Below are positions 37,487 through 52,400 of a DNA stretch of 64,000 bases, piece after piece. The DNA comes from Embiotoca jacksoni (taxonomy: Eukaryota; Chordata; Actinopteri; Embiotocidae). The translations under genes and the position numbers were made by a program. Every line of letters starts with the position of its first letter. Positions within the stretch are counted from its first letter, which is position 1. The notes beneath the pieces were generated by a model. The model did no database searches and was not told the DNA's origin. It saw only the letters and a list, made by a program, of their open reading frames with translations. The stretch spans positions 5,651,501 to 5,715,500 of the forward strand of contig JAKOON010000021.1 of NCBI GenBank assembly GCA_022577435.1, given 5' to 3'.

Positions 37487-40400
37487 AGTTGGTGAGCTGA
37501 CCTCCAGCATGGTGCTGTTCCACAGTCTGGATCGGACAGAAATCTTGGCTGTGTCCGTCATGTTGAGCAGTGGGCAGGTGAACGTCACACATTTCGCTGT
37601 CCCCTTGGAGCAGTCCTTCAAAGGCAAGTTGAGAAAGAAGTACGATTACATCGGTGAACAAAGTGGGACAATTTCACGGTGGTCGTAATCACGGCCTTTA
37701 CCGGATTTCTTTGATTTGCTTTATCTAAATGACTGTAGAGCAGGAGAGGGAACATGTGAAGACCTCACTCTGATGATCAAATATAATTTTTCAAGTGACG
37801 CTTGAGGTCTCTTACCAACAGGTAGGTGTCTTTGCGAGGAGAGAGCAGCGTGATCGCTGCCTGTGGCCTGTGTGGCCTGGTCGTATCGTCAGCATCATCC
37901 ACCACAATCTGCCGTTTAGTCCGCTTGGATCTGCTGCCGGACAACTGGAGGACACGAGAGGGAGAAGAAAGGAAAACGAAAGGAGGCGGCAGAGGAGACG
38001 GAGACATTACATCAGAGGACGACAGAACAGTGGTAATTACTGGTTTTGATAAAGACATTACCAGGCTCTTCTCAGAATAGCTTTGTCATTTTCACTGTCT
38101 ATATGTAGGCTGCATGCATTGTGAGATTTTATTTGGGGCTTTGTGAGGTTTGTGTGGGGCGACGTGTTTTTTTCCAAAATGTATTTTTGAACAGTGGTTT
38201 GGCATCGAGACCCTTTTCACACCACTTTTTCTACCACCGACATTTATTCATGCCGCTCAGGCTGCTTCAGTTTACGGTGACGTCAGGATGAATTACAGCA
38301 CATGCTCACATGCTCACACACTCGTTGTCAGGCAGGATTGAGTGAGTTCAGCCTCGTTTGATTCAGGAAAACTTCATCGACTGCGCTATCACAGTATATT
38401 TCCCAAATGTATCTGAGCGGCAGCATCAATATAATTACACAGTGTAACCATGCTCGCAGAATGACTCCAGAGATACCAATGTGTGTCTGTTAATGGCAAC
38501 AATCAGTCTGTCACTTGGTATTTCAGGTCATAATTTAATTTGTCTTTTGCTTCGGTTCATGATCTAATGCCTCCCTTCAAAACTAATGGAAGTCCTATCA
38601 GCCTCCGCTGTGATTTCTGTGGTAGCGGTCTATGTTACCAGGGCCCTGAGTTCCCCAGTTCAACTCTGACCCACCACAGCCCATGTTATACGAAGCAAAT
38701 GCAGTGCTGGGGAACATCTTTGTTAGGTTTGTATAGAGAGCTGGGCCACATAAGACTCTGAGAACACAGGAATGATTCCCTTTCTGTTTAGTGCTTATGG
38801 ACAAACATGAGCATTCAAATGCACTACACAACGATTTAAATATGGTAAACACATCTGCAAAACATCAGCACGGTCCCTTTGAGCATGTTAGCGTGCTGAT
38901 GTTAGCTCACAGTACAGCCTTACAAAGTGGCTAGTGTTGAATCTTAGACCATGTCTTTTGTGCACAGCCTTTAATTTAAGCCATTACCTCTCTGTTAAAA
39001 TGCAGACATTTTAGTGGCACTTCAGTAATTGGATATTTGCGTGGGTTCTCTGGGTAATTCGGTTTCCTCCCACCGTCCAAAAACACGCATGTTAGTTTAA
39101 CTAATGATTCTAAATTGTCCGTAGGTGTGAATGCGAGCGTGAATGGTTGTCTGTCCCTGTGATGGACTGTCAACCTGTCCAGGTAGTACCCTGCCTTTGC
39201 TCAAAGTCATCTGGGACAGGCTCCATGCCCCCGTGACCCTATTCAGGGTAGAGCGAGTGTAGGTGATGGATGGATGGACTTGTGTATTTTTGTTGCAGCT
39301 CCCACTGTGCATCCTAAATTGCCTGCTACGAGTTTACAGGTTAGCGCAGTCTCAATCTGGACAATGTTTCTAGGTTTTTTGACGTAAACTTGACCGACAG
39401 TCTAACTGAATTGGCTCTTGAAGAAAAAGTCCTATTTTGGCTCTAAAGCAAAGCCTCAAAAAGATCCTTACGGTCAGGTTGAGCAGGTTGACAACTTCTC
39501 CTCCGGGGTTACACTCTATCTCTGATTTCCCTGTAACAACGATCTTCGTCAGGTACAGCAGCCACTTGCCATTGGCTACCTCGAAGGGCCACCCAAACTC
39601 AACAGCCAGAGTCCCCATGTCTCCCAGCGGTTGTCCCGTCATGTTCACCTATAGGTGAAAACAAAACAGAGCTTCAGTAGAAGTCCAACTGGTGGTGCAA
39701 AGTCACAGTCAGAGCTTGTCTGTGATTCCTAAACAGTATCCGCCCCTGGTCATGCTTACACCACAAACCACCGCTCACATAATAATCCCTTCCCCACGCA
39801 ATATGTGATGGCTTCAAGGGCAGGGTGGGGACGAGGGAAGTGTGGGTGAGTAGCACACATATTACAGATGCAATATACAATCCTGGAGGTCTAATGCAGT
39901 CTCTGAGTGGTGGAGGTGACTCACATGGAAGGTAAACTCCACCAGACTGCCCACGTCACTGGTGTTGACCATGGCTGACTCACCCATTACCGTCCCACTA
40001 AACTTTGTCTGCACCAACGCGTTCACTCTGGACGGAGGAAGAAATGATGATGATGTGATGTGACACTTCAGTGTTCAAGTCATTTCCATGCTCTTTACTG
40101 TACGTACAGTACATCATGAGTTGTTACGTAATGGGACTCACGTGGAGAAGGAGGGGAGGATGGTGTTTTCAATCAGCATGGCCACAGGGACGGGCTTCAG
40201 GTCACTCTGCTCACTGAGTCTGCACAAATTAACCTTATTACAACACTGTGTGCCACAGTAATATTTATCAATTATGTAAAGGTCAATAGCTTTTAGACTT
40301 GTTTTCCATGTTTAGCTTCAGGTTAAAACAAAATACAATATGGATCCAACAGTATTGAATTCTTACGTTGACAAAAGCAGCTGAGTCTCGATCTCCTGTG

Positions 40401-43400
40401 TGTGCAGGTTGATCCCCAATGTCTCAAACTTGAGCAGCAGAGACACCTAAAAATGACAGCAAGCAAATGAGAAGTGCTGCAAACCAATCTGAGCTGATGA
40501 CGAAGAAAATTCTGTGAAATCAAATCATACTGACCTTTTCATTGCCTTTAAGAGGATTCCCCAACTCACAAATCATTGTGTTGTCCAAACTGCATTGTAC
40601 ACCAGGGTGGTCCTAAATACACAGTCGGTATATCAAAACAGGAAAGATACAATTTATTATTAAAGGAGTGCAAGTGACTGGGCATGCAAGAATAAGTCTG
40701 AGCAACCCCATTGTGTACTTGAAAAGAAGCTATTTTTAAATCTTTATGATACTTTAAAAAAAAAAATAAAAAAAAAAAGCCCTCAAGAATTTAACACTTA
40801 GAAAGAGGGGAATCATAAATAGACATTTCCCAGGCATCTGCTGCCCTCTAGTGGTCGTACCACAGCTCTGAAGCCAGAGTATGTCAGCGCATCAGGGATG
40901 GTGATGTTGACGGTGGCCTGGTGGGCGTCCTCAGCCAGCTTCCCAGGAGAAGGAAAATTGGTCACATTCACTTGCAGCCATAATATCTTCATGTTGCTGT
41001 TGAACTGGAGCACTTGGAATTTGCCCTGCCTGGACATGAATGACACCTTTCACTTCAGTATTTTATTTTACTTTTTTTTTTTTTTAAACTAACATATTGC
41101 TTGCATTGCTTGCTTCTGTAAACAACAAAGCATTTCAGTAAATAAACTCTCCCACAGAGGTGATGTTAAAATTCTGACAGAAATGTTTGTGCTTGTTGCA
41201 CTATAAAAAAGTTTAAAGCACCACATTTTGGTTGACTGTTAGCTAAGCGTAGCAGTGAACACTCGAAAAACAAAACAGCAAACCTTGCTGTCTCCAAAGG
41301 TAAATGTAATGACTGAAATAAATGTGAACGTGTCTTTATACTCAGCCAATGCTAAGTGGGTGAAGGAAGTAGCTTCATATCTACCATACAGACAGGACAG
41401 CGGTATCAATCTTTTCAAATAACTCTGGTCAAGAGAGCTTAAAAAGTGCATTTCCAGAAATGTCAAACTTCTTTCAAATGTCAGCAGTTTGTCTAAAAAA
41501 AACAATTCAGGGTTTTTTGTCTCGGATTTAAAAACATTAACAGTCATCATTCGGAGTGTAATCTCACCTGGGGTACGGCATATGTTCTTCATCGACAAAA
41601 TGGGCCGTCAGAAACAGGTTACTTGAACATTTGTTGTCTGTGCCACACTCCTTCTGAAAGTTTATCTACAGGAAATAGAGCAAATATAACATCATATCAT
41701 GTTGTGCAGGAGGACTATCACATACTGTGAACATCTCTAAAATGACACCTAAAAATGAAGTGTGTGCAGCACTGTACCTCTGATCTTTGGGTGACTTTCT
41801 GCTCCTGGCTCAGGACTGGGTAGGCGTCCAGGTTCTGCAGGATGCGTCTGGATTTAGGTTTTTGCTCGTGTAACGACATGTTGAGGGAAAAGACCACCGG
41901 CTCCAGTTTGTCCCTCACAGGCGCCTGTAAATTCATCCAAGAATTTTACACCGGTCTACAAATACACATGAGTATAAGGTAAAAGCAGCTTTTCAAATAA
42001 AACGATTTAAATGCAGTTTTACAAAAACCCAACAAACATATGCGACCTTACCACCACAAACAGTTTCAGAGTGTGACACTTGGATTTGGACGATGGCAGG
42101 CTCAGGAGGCCAGTGTAGGTGTCATCGTTATTGTTCTGGAAACGAACACGAGGGCTTCTTCTCCTCCCCATGTCGGCCTCCACTGTGTACTTCACCGCTT
42201 CACAAAGCAGAAACACAGAAAACATTACAGAACATCACAGCATAGTGTTCAGTGAAGCCATTGTTGACAATATAAAGAATTCACATCAGGATCAGTGAGC
42301 AGCCATTGAGCTCCATATTTTTATTTGCAAAGTTAAAAATATGATTTGTTTGCACATTATGCTGTTTGTTATTGAAAATAATTTAAATATGTACAGAAAA
42401 ACAACTCACTGATATTTTTCTTGAAGTCTTTGTTTCCATTGCTCATAGTGAACGACATACACAGAGTGGCTGTAATGCTGTGGAGTACAATAACATGTCA
42501 AAGAATTAAATATATATATATATACATGTAAGCCAGTTTCAGAATAAAACAATGAGGAGACGTCTCACCATGGTGTGTTTCCAGGACACTGATTAGGGTT
42601 CACAATCCAAGGCTTGACAGTGAAGTCTTTAGTTAAGTGGACGACTGGTCGAGCCCTGAAAATAAATAAAGGAAAAAAAGAGGAATCAAACTGTTACCCT
42701 GTAAAACATGTACACTTATTTACCATTTTTAATTAAGACATATACCAGCAATTACACTGAACTATGTTCTGAATATTTACCACACAATGTATTACCTTGT
42801 GAATTTTTACTGGCAGCACCTGATCATCTTTTCTAGAAATGAAATTGTCTTTTTGACTTAATACTGTTTTCTGTTTAGCAAGAGGCCTCTAAAACCCCAC
42901 ATTGCACAGGGCACATCAAAATATCTGAATTGAATGCCAAAATAATAATGACTTGTTTTTTTGGTTTAAGTTTTTTCTACCTGAGCAGGGCAATGCGGTC
43001 GTCCAGAGAGCCAACTAAGATGTCAGGGTAACTGTTGTCGTCCATGTCCATCCCTCCATTGATGGAGTAGCCGAAGGTCTGGAATCTGCCATTACCCACT
43101 GACTTACCCTCGATCACCTGCAGGGGGCATCAGTGACACATGCGTTCTCAACACAGTACTTCACAAAAGGTTTGAACTGTCCATCACAGGATGTCAGATG
43201 TTACCTGACTGGGCTTCTTTGAGATCCCCGTTTTGCTTCCCATCCATATGTAGACCTTTCCTGTGTCGTGGAATGGGGCTCCCACTGCAAAGTCTGCAGA
43301 CATTAACAGCAAAGTGAAACATCTGGAGGAAATCAAAGGCAAGCCACTGGAAGAAAACTGAGCAAGGTCCGTATATGGAATATATTAATGCTCTTGGTGG

Positions 43401-46400
43401 CAGCATAGTACATTTTATCAGTTGAAAATGAAGCAGGGTCCATTGTGCTTCCCTGCTGCAATTTTATCACTTAGAAACTGCATAAAAATACATAAATGTT
43501 CCTTTATTATGCCCTAACTGCAGTCTGGGCATTAAGTTTTATTAGTATTTTTTTCAACTTTGAAAACTAACATTACTCTGGCTGGCTGTTACACAATCTT
43601 CATCACATGTTTAGTGTAAAAGAAATGTTGCGTTCAGAGTCGTACCTTGGAATCCGTCTTGGTTGATGTCGCCGATGGCAGCCAGTGAAAAGCCGAACGC
43701 AGAATTAGACGGACCCTTCAGCACCATGGTGGGTGTATTCTGGAAAGATCCGTTCTCATTCATGTAAATGTACACAGCTCCTCCATGGTCGTTCATACGG
43801 TCAAAGTAAAAAGGAGCACCCACGATCAGATCATTCCAACTGGAGGAGGTGAGAAAAAAAAACCAAACATATATTTAGATATAAAAAACGACATGCATAC
43901 AAAACTTTCTGGAAGAAAACATCATTAATATGACCGATTATTACTCGTAATTCATCAACATTATATTACTGGCATCTCAAACTGACATATTCCCTAAATC
44001 CTAAAGTTTTTTTTCTCTTGTGCATTAAAGGGAGACATGATTTCACCATGATGTTATGATGAACACTTTATCTCTGCTGCTGAAAGGACAGGTTTTCTTC
44101 TCAGTACATCAGTGTCATACATACCCCACAAAACAGAGCATCTGAGCGTGAGACGGCTCGAGATATAGATAAACTTACAGTCACTGCGTTGACACATTAA
44201 AACATAACTTTTTCTTCTCTGTCTGTGAATAAAAAGCAGCTGGTGTTTGAAATATGGCAGGAGGAAGGTTATTTTGGTTCCCTGTAATAAAATGATAGAC
44301 AATTTCTTGATGCATTGAATTTTCTTTTTTTTCATTTGAAGGCAGCTTTGATTCCCAGCATGCATAGGATGAGGTCCAAACAAGGTAGTATGTGTTTATA
44401 GTTCGAACATAGAATATTTAAGAGAAGAAAACACACACACACACACACAAAACAAGCAGTTTTCTCTGTTTTGTGTCCCACAGTATAGCTCTGTCTGGTG
44501 TGTAGAAACCTACTTGTCATTGTTGAGGTCGGCAACTGCCAGGCTGTTTCCAAAGTACGAGCCCACTTGTTTCCCGGGGATCCTTTGCACCAGCTTGATG
44601 TCGCTTTGACTCTTTGTCAGGAACATCACAGAGCCCTTGGACTCGTCCCTGGGAGACCCTGTCACCACTGTGTAGTCATCAGGGCTCAGCAGTTTCTTTT
44701 CTTCGAGAACCGAATAACCTGAAAGAGAAAGCATTTAAGATTCAGTGTTAATCTGTTATAACGGTAATATAATCTATTTTAAATGTCACAGATAAAATCT
44801 GATTTACTGTGTTTTCAAATGATTTATCATTTTTAAATGATGCAAAGATGAACAAATGTTTACCCATGTAAATGTATCGTCTTTTCAGCTGTCCTAAGTG
44901 CTTGTCAACAGAGTCCCAGGCGTTCACTGGATCTGGATCTCTCCATGTTACATGAACATTTCCTTTGTAACGAAGTAGAATCAGACACCAATGTTAAAAA
45001 TCTGCTTCATTCATGATGGACAGGTTTCCTAGACAGAGAATAATCTCAGTTTTAGAATAACAATAGAATTTTAATCCTCCTCGGTGAAACCTGCCCATTA
45101 TTTTAGCGTTAGGTAACAATACATGCTGTTTTCTGGCATGAATCACTTCCCACCTTGCCACATGTAGCTGCCTGTCGCGCCCACGTAGACATCAGTGTCT
45201 GTCATGCCGCCTGATATGCCCATGTTGCACATGCCCTCATACTCCATGTCTTGGTGGGGGTTGCAGACCTCATAGCCGTAACTCTGCCATTCATCGCTGG
45301 GGTCAAAGGTCAGGTCATTACTCCTTACAAAACACTTTCCTATCATCCGCCGCTGCTCCCCCGTGCTGCCCGGGATGATCTTCACATAGCGATGCCCGCA
45401 TGCCTGGACCCAGAGAACAGTATGCATCTATGAAGCTACATGTTTCATTTAAAAAAAAAAAACTCAACTGAATGTATTTCTCCTGATATTAAATCAGTGA
45501 TAATATTGTCAAAATATAATCTCTTACTTTCTGCTGTGTAGTGTACTTTAAACATAAACAGTGGCTTGAAAGTTAAAGGCAGCTTGAAGGGAAATTAAAG
45601 ACTCATATAATGAAAATCAGGATTTAGTTATTTTTTACTTTTTTAAAAGACTCAATGCAAAATGGTGCCGCCCGCAGGCAGTTAAAGGATGTACCGGTCT
45701 TTTTCTGTAAGTTAGATATGAATTTTGGTTCAGAATCTAATTAAAACCGTTTTAAGATGTTGCATCATGCTGCGGTACAACAAACAAGAAAATTCTAAAA
45801 TATGACCCCTACATTATTTACGATATGGAAAAATCTAAAACGTAACTATGTAAAAACTTAAAGATGGATGATCAGTTGTGTGGTCCATTGTATCATAAAT
45901 TCAAATGAACTAAATGGGAGGGTTATAATAGTCCATTTATTACTACATATGCATATTTCAATAGTTCTAAAAATAAAGAAAAGAAAGGGTAAAAAAATAT
46001 ATATATCTTCTTACACCTGAACATGAGTCTGCATGACATTTCTTCCCTGCACAAGTTCTCCTGTCTCGGTTATATGTGTGCATGTTTAAAATAATAAAAT
46101 ATTGCAACAAGCCAAATGTGTTATCTGCGACACTAGATCATGAAATAAAACAGAAACCGTCTCACCCTGCACTATCACAATGCTAAATGTTGCAGTCATC
46201 TGTAGCAGTGACTAATAGCATGAAACAGGGTGTCATCTCACCAGCACGCGTCCCCCCGGCAGGCCCCTCTGACTGGCCACAGTCACACCCAGCCACATGC
46301 CCTCAACCATCTCCTCTGAGTTTGCTGTGGATGTGTCATATGGGTTGGGTCAGGTGTTAAAAAAAAAAAAGTTGTTAATTGGTGGGGCTGACAGTGAGCT

Positions 46401-47590
46401 ACATACATTACAATTACAATACATAATTTCCTTTCTTTTTTACAATATAAAATGTGATTTGTTTTATTTTTATTTAGAGATCAGACAGTTTTAATGTCAA
46501 AATTTCACAACCACATTTCTGTGATTAATCACATACTAACCAAATGAAACCACCTTACAGTACAGTATGACCATCTACTATAATAAAAGAGACATTGAGC
46601 GTGATTATGGTGATTATAGTCACAGTAAACCAACCAAACAGTGAAGCTTCATTCAGGCTGAATCATGCCCTGACAAATAGTAACCACAAAAATGTGCTGT
46701 GATTGCAGCAAGTCATTCTGACTTCAACTTTAAAAGTGATGCACAATCCTTTTATTATGGCTCGTAACTGTAACCTTGAGGGTATGAGTGAAGGGAGATC
46801 CTGGGTTAATCAGTTAGTTACTATTAATTGAAAAAAGATGCACTTTCAGAGGTTTTGTATCCTCATATACAAGCTCACACCTAATGATCCTGAGTGCCAA
46901 GAGGGATGCTGGGGAATTGACTGAGATAGTGTGTCAAACTAGCTCTGGCATCACTGTAGAAAGGCGAAGCTAGCTGATTAACATCTGCTAGTTATTATTT
47001 TCAGTTCCTCATATTTATTGGTATTTTTGGATCAAGTTCAAGGAAGTACAAAAATAAATCACTTGAGGGCTCATTTAATTCATAACTCTCGTGTGTTTTT
47101 AGCCAGCCTATCTTTACTGAGTTGGTCAGTCCACCAGGCACTTTGGTTGATTATGATTTCCTAGAGGGACTGATGGTACTAATGTAACACTTTTTCACGT
47201 TAGCACTCTCAAAGCGCTTGACAGTTTCCCTCCCATTCCTCCATTCACATGTGCATTGAGCCGCCAACTTTATAATTAGTTGGCAATCCTCTCTTGAGCC
47301 ACAGCCACCCCTGAGTATTGCTAATTCCTCTCACCAATCTCACTCAAATCACTAACTCGACCTACACAGAAACTCATTCACTATAATACTGCAACTCTGC
47401 TTTCCTCTCTTAAATATAAAAACAATTAATGACCAATGCGGTCTGAACCACGCTTACTTGTGCTGACCAGGTCCATTCTGGAGCAGTCGGTGGAGTCTGT
47501 GGTAATTGGACAGAAGTAGACGGCCCCGGTTTCATTGACATTTTGTAAAGATTCGGCTTTCTCTTTGGGTGCTCCTGCAAGAAGCCTGGA

Positions 47591-47665
<75 letters not shown>

Positions 47666-49368
47666 AGAGACAGACAGACAGACAGACAGAGATCATATCA
47701 GAGCTGTGTCAAGGTGTTAGATAACACAAAACAGAGACAGTAGCAGCAACAGATGTTTGAACAGATAATCTTTCCAGTCCAAATGCATGCAACATATTCT
47801 GCAGCTTCATGTTCTTGTGCATCTGAATATGCACAACTTTTTTCTACCCAGCACTCAACAAAAACACACAAAAAAGTCAGTTCACATTAAAAAAAAAAAA
47901 TTAAAAAAAAAAAAATGGCGCAGTCAAACAATGACCCGTGACGAGCCTGGACACCACACACACAAAAATAGACACACCAGATAGCTTCTTGGTGATGGAA
48001 CTGGTCTTTTTGTGCACTCAGGCAGACACTCCCCACCTCAGCACCTTTTATCACGGCACACAACTTTGAAGTGGAGGGATTACTCCTCGACAACGCTGTG
48101 TGCCGGGACACACTATTTACCGTCAGCACAGGATTTATTAGCTCCACTTTGTAGGTGGAAGGTGCAGACAATCTTGTTTACAGAGTGTGTGAGTGACATA
48201 TGACCAGCTGGGTCCAGAAACAAAAATGCATAGTGGTGAAATCAAAGTGCTTTGCTGCTTTCATTCAAACTTAAAAAAAAAAAGAGTCATGTTGTCGAAG
48301 CTTGTGGACACACTATATTAATTGCACTCCCTCTCTTACACAACGTTATAAGTTAGAATAAATAAAGATGGTGGGTGGGAGCTTAAAAATACACCTTTCC
48401 ATTAAGACCACTGTGTCTTCAAATTAAAACGTCTCTCCCAAGTAAAGTCTGTGTTATTCCAACTTGAGGAAAGATCGTTGTTCTGGGAGGTAGAACATGA
48501 AAGAAAGATGTGCTAAAATACTCCATCCCTGATGATGAACACGAGAAATATTTCTGAGTTTCTGTAAAGTCTGGTTCTTGGGCAGCTCAATTAGCCACAG
48601 GTTATCTGGTGGGTTTTAACTCTTTACAAACATGGTGATACTGGGTACCAGGTTCCACCACTCCATCACATGCCTTCTGTGTTTATATACACCCTTACAT
48701 TCACAACGTGCCCCCATATACTACAATCTAATCATGAGCACATCTCATGAGACCAGACAAAAATATTTTTTCCTGGAAGTTTCACTTGAACATCGAGCGG
48801 CTCAGACATGCAAAGACAAACTTCAGTCATGCGAGTTGATTCTCAATTGAATTACCTTATTATCTTATTTAAAGCTTCTGATGTCAGATCAGATGCTGCT
48901 GCACACATCACAACCTCATCGAGTTACATAAACCAGCCAGGTTGAAAAGCAATGTGTTCCTGGATAATCTGGAAGTGAAATATCTTTGTTCTGCTTTATG
49001 AGAATAAAGTATAACAGCCAGAAGATTTACATTGAACACTGAACATTGAACACTCCAGCTATCTTTATTCAAAACAAAAACATTATCCTTTCTTTCAGCA
49101 ACCAGATGGGCATTATCGGCAATGAATCAATTATCTTGCCAGAGTGATGACAACCAGGAAGAGCCAAGATGGCCTCTGAGGGCCGGCAATTTCCAGTGGA
49201 CTGGGAGGAAGAGGCCTTGGTTCAGGTGATCATTCAGTGGTGTAGACAGCAGCTAAGATTCCTCAGAGGTTCGTAGTGGTGAATGGGGCTGACAGATGTG
49301 CTGAGAAGAGTCCCACCGCGAGTGTGTGGAAGCCCATTCTGTAGTATATCTGTGTACATGTGTCTGTC

Positions 49369-49442
<74 letters not shown>

Positions 49443-52400
49443 ACAGAAAATTTAAGGCCATGAGAAGTTTTTTTTTTTTTTTTTCTGGTACTTTAAATTA
49501 AACCTCATGGTCACTCAAAGGGTTTTTCAGCACAAAGCATCTCAAAACCCTGATTTATAAGGTTAGTAATTCTTGTGGGAAAGCTAAGCCACACAATGCC
49601 TTATGGGAGATTATCCCCAGTGTTACAAGAAAGAACGAGGTCGATCAAGAGAACGAACAACGAGCGAGTGTTATAAACACTCACAGACCAGTTAACGTGA
49701 ACTTTGCTCTGCCTGAATAGAAATTTTGATGATGTTGGACACAGAGTCCAGCGCTAATTACACATGCTTCAGGAGCTTTGATGATCTGGGCTGCAGGAGT
49801 CCTGATTGCAGCAAACCAGAGAAAGAGAGACCTGTTAATCCAACCTCATAAACACACTCTCACCGTCTCACCGTCTCAGCAGAGCCTCGTGGATCACTGG
49901 TGTTTGTTGTGGAAATTCAACCATTTGACGCCGTCAAGTCTGACATGTTCATGTACACTTTACATTAACACGGAAAAAGTGAGATAGTTTGGGAAAATAA
50001 GCTTATTTGCTTTCTTGCCTACAGTTCTCGTGTGTACGGTAAATACTGTACGATGGGGAAGCCAGTAGATTGTTAGCTTGTAACTAAGCACCTGCTGGCA
50101 TTACTGTCATATTTACTGTACAGGTAAAAGGTTTCCATCATCAAACATCAGTCTATTCTTCATATTTGCAGTTGTCATGATGTTGCTTGATGAACCCACA
50201 TTTCTCATTTTAGGCAGGGATATTTGAAATGATTTCTAAAACCTCCTCAACCCTCATAAACATGACATAAACCTGACTAACAAAGAGCTGCTTGGCCGTG
50301 ACAGCACACCTCATATCCCATCCTGTTCCCCGATGTGTGCTCTCCTCCTGTCCTCTTCCCTTCTCATCACCTCCTCATAAACAGGCTGTCAAAGGCCGAG
50401 GCCAGGCCAGGCGAGGCCAGGCCAGCCAGGGAAGGGAAGGGAAGGGAAGGGAAGGGAAGGGAAGGGGAAGGGGAAGGGGAAGGGGAGGGGAGGGGAGGGG
50501 AGGGGAGGGGAGGGGAGGGGAGGGAAGGGGAAGGGGAAGGGGAAGGAAGGGAAGGGAAGGGAAGGGAAGGGAAGGGAAGGGAAGGGAAGGGAAGGGAAGG
50601 GAAGGGAAGGGAAGGGAAGAGGGGGTGGGGGTGGGGGTGGGGGGGCGGCAACCAGCAGCTGCATTCCTACTCTGAAGACATGTTGAAATTCGCCCCTTCT
50701 GCCTAACAAGTGATCCAAGCGGCTGGCTAAACCAAACATTAGCTACAGAAAACGCAGCCCGCTAAGGTGAGCGAAGCTGCATTCCTGACATTACTAGTAA
50801 GAAAAGCTCAGAAGACGAAGGGAGTAAGATGAACTACTGTCTGTTCATATCAGTGAAGCTAATTAAACAGAGGTCAAGTTATCTGTTTGTCAGACTTGTT
50901 GGTTAGATAAACAAATGTCAAACTTCTTCACAAATAGTTGTTTTAATTAAAAAAAAGTCAGTCTTCCGTGCTCTTACCCCCCACCTGACAAATGTGTGAC
51001 TCAGGACAACGTCAACAACAGTGAAACCAGGAAATCCAACTTAATTAAAGATGACTAAAGCCTTCTGGATGGATGACATTTCCTCTCCAACTTATAGGCT
51101 TTTTCCAGATTAACAAGAGGAGAAAATGTGCAGGATGAGTCAGTCATGTTTACAGTGGGACTGCTGTCTTATATTGAGAGCACATTCATCCTCAATAAAC
51201 ACATTATATAGGTGTATAATTGGCACACAGCTTTTCATTCTATAAGGCCCTCACCGAGGACGACAAGAGGTGTAAATATTTAAAAGTAGGTGAGAGAAAT
51301 TGAAAGTCAAAAACACAAAGATGGAAGAGGTAAATGGGAGTACGACTAAAAGCAGAAGAGGAAACTTTCTACTTCTTGTATGTTTAACATGTTGCATGTC
51401 TATAGAGTGCATGCTGCAGTATGATAGCTGCTGTGAGTGTATGTGTTAATATGTTAACCGTACACAAGCAGTTGATCATCTTCCAGATAAGGCTTAGGGC
51501 AACCTGTTTGTCACGAGGTGTGGCTGCGGCTCTCAGGGCAAAGAAAATGAAGGAAATCTCCAGGTTCATGTTGAAAGAACCCCAGGGCATGTTTTTTTTA
51601 CCATCAGACATGAAAGTACTTTCAGAATGACTGGAAAACATTTCGCCACTTGTAACACGTCCTAAACAAAAACAAATACTGTTGACAATATTGTTCTAAA
51701 ATGAAGCACTGGTTAATTCAGACAACCAGTGAAACTCAACCTCTCACTGATAACATGAAGCACTCATATTAAAGACAGAACATGCTGCCGTGACATGGCC
51801 CTACGGAGAGTTAATCAGCTGAGTCATTTCTGCGTAGTTAGACATGAAACAAACAAGCAAAATATGAGTTGAAAGGGTTTTTGTGATTTTAGACGGGTAT
51901 AGATGAAAACATTACACAAAACTATTCTCTGCTGACCCGGTCCAAGACACCACACAGTCTTAAGACCGATGCTGCACATTGTAGTGACACTCCTGCATAT
52001 AAAACGGTTTCCCTCTCACTGCAGCACCCAGCAGGTCATGAAATTACCAAACAAGTACAGGCAAGGAACAAGAGAACAGAACGATATTAAGCCCCACTCC
52101 TAATCCTAATATCCCAACAACAGATACAAAAAAACCACACACAGTCACCTCCTAAGTCCTCACTGTTTTTCAGGATACTGTAAAGCTATTGCACTACAGG
52201 CTACTCATACTGATCCCCAGGAGACATTGGCACTTAGACCCAGGAAACAAATAAATGGAGATAATATTGAATGGGGCGACTCTACAGATTGAATTAAGTA
52301 TTAGGACAAGAGGAGACCAGGCCTGAGATCTTTTTATGCTCTTTTAATGACTCCAGCGAAAGACGAGAAGATGGTTGATATGACAGACATGATGTGTTAC

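Noticed and set aside
44864..45154. Search for a second X1/X2-type alternative exon in itga3
   Set aside because: Only one exon (44962-44864) fits phase and homology, as expected for alpha-3 rather than alpha-6 or alpha-7.
47410..47661. Cys-Val and Thr-His repeat ORFs
   Set aside because: They are translations of the (CA)n/(TG)n microsatellite; the real signal there is itga3 exon 2.
50292..50739. ORFs rich in KGREGKG or PFPSLPFPS on both strands
   Set aside because: They are translations of the GGGAA simple repeat, open in several frames because the unit lacks stops.
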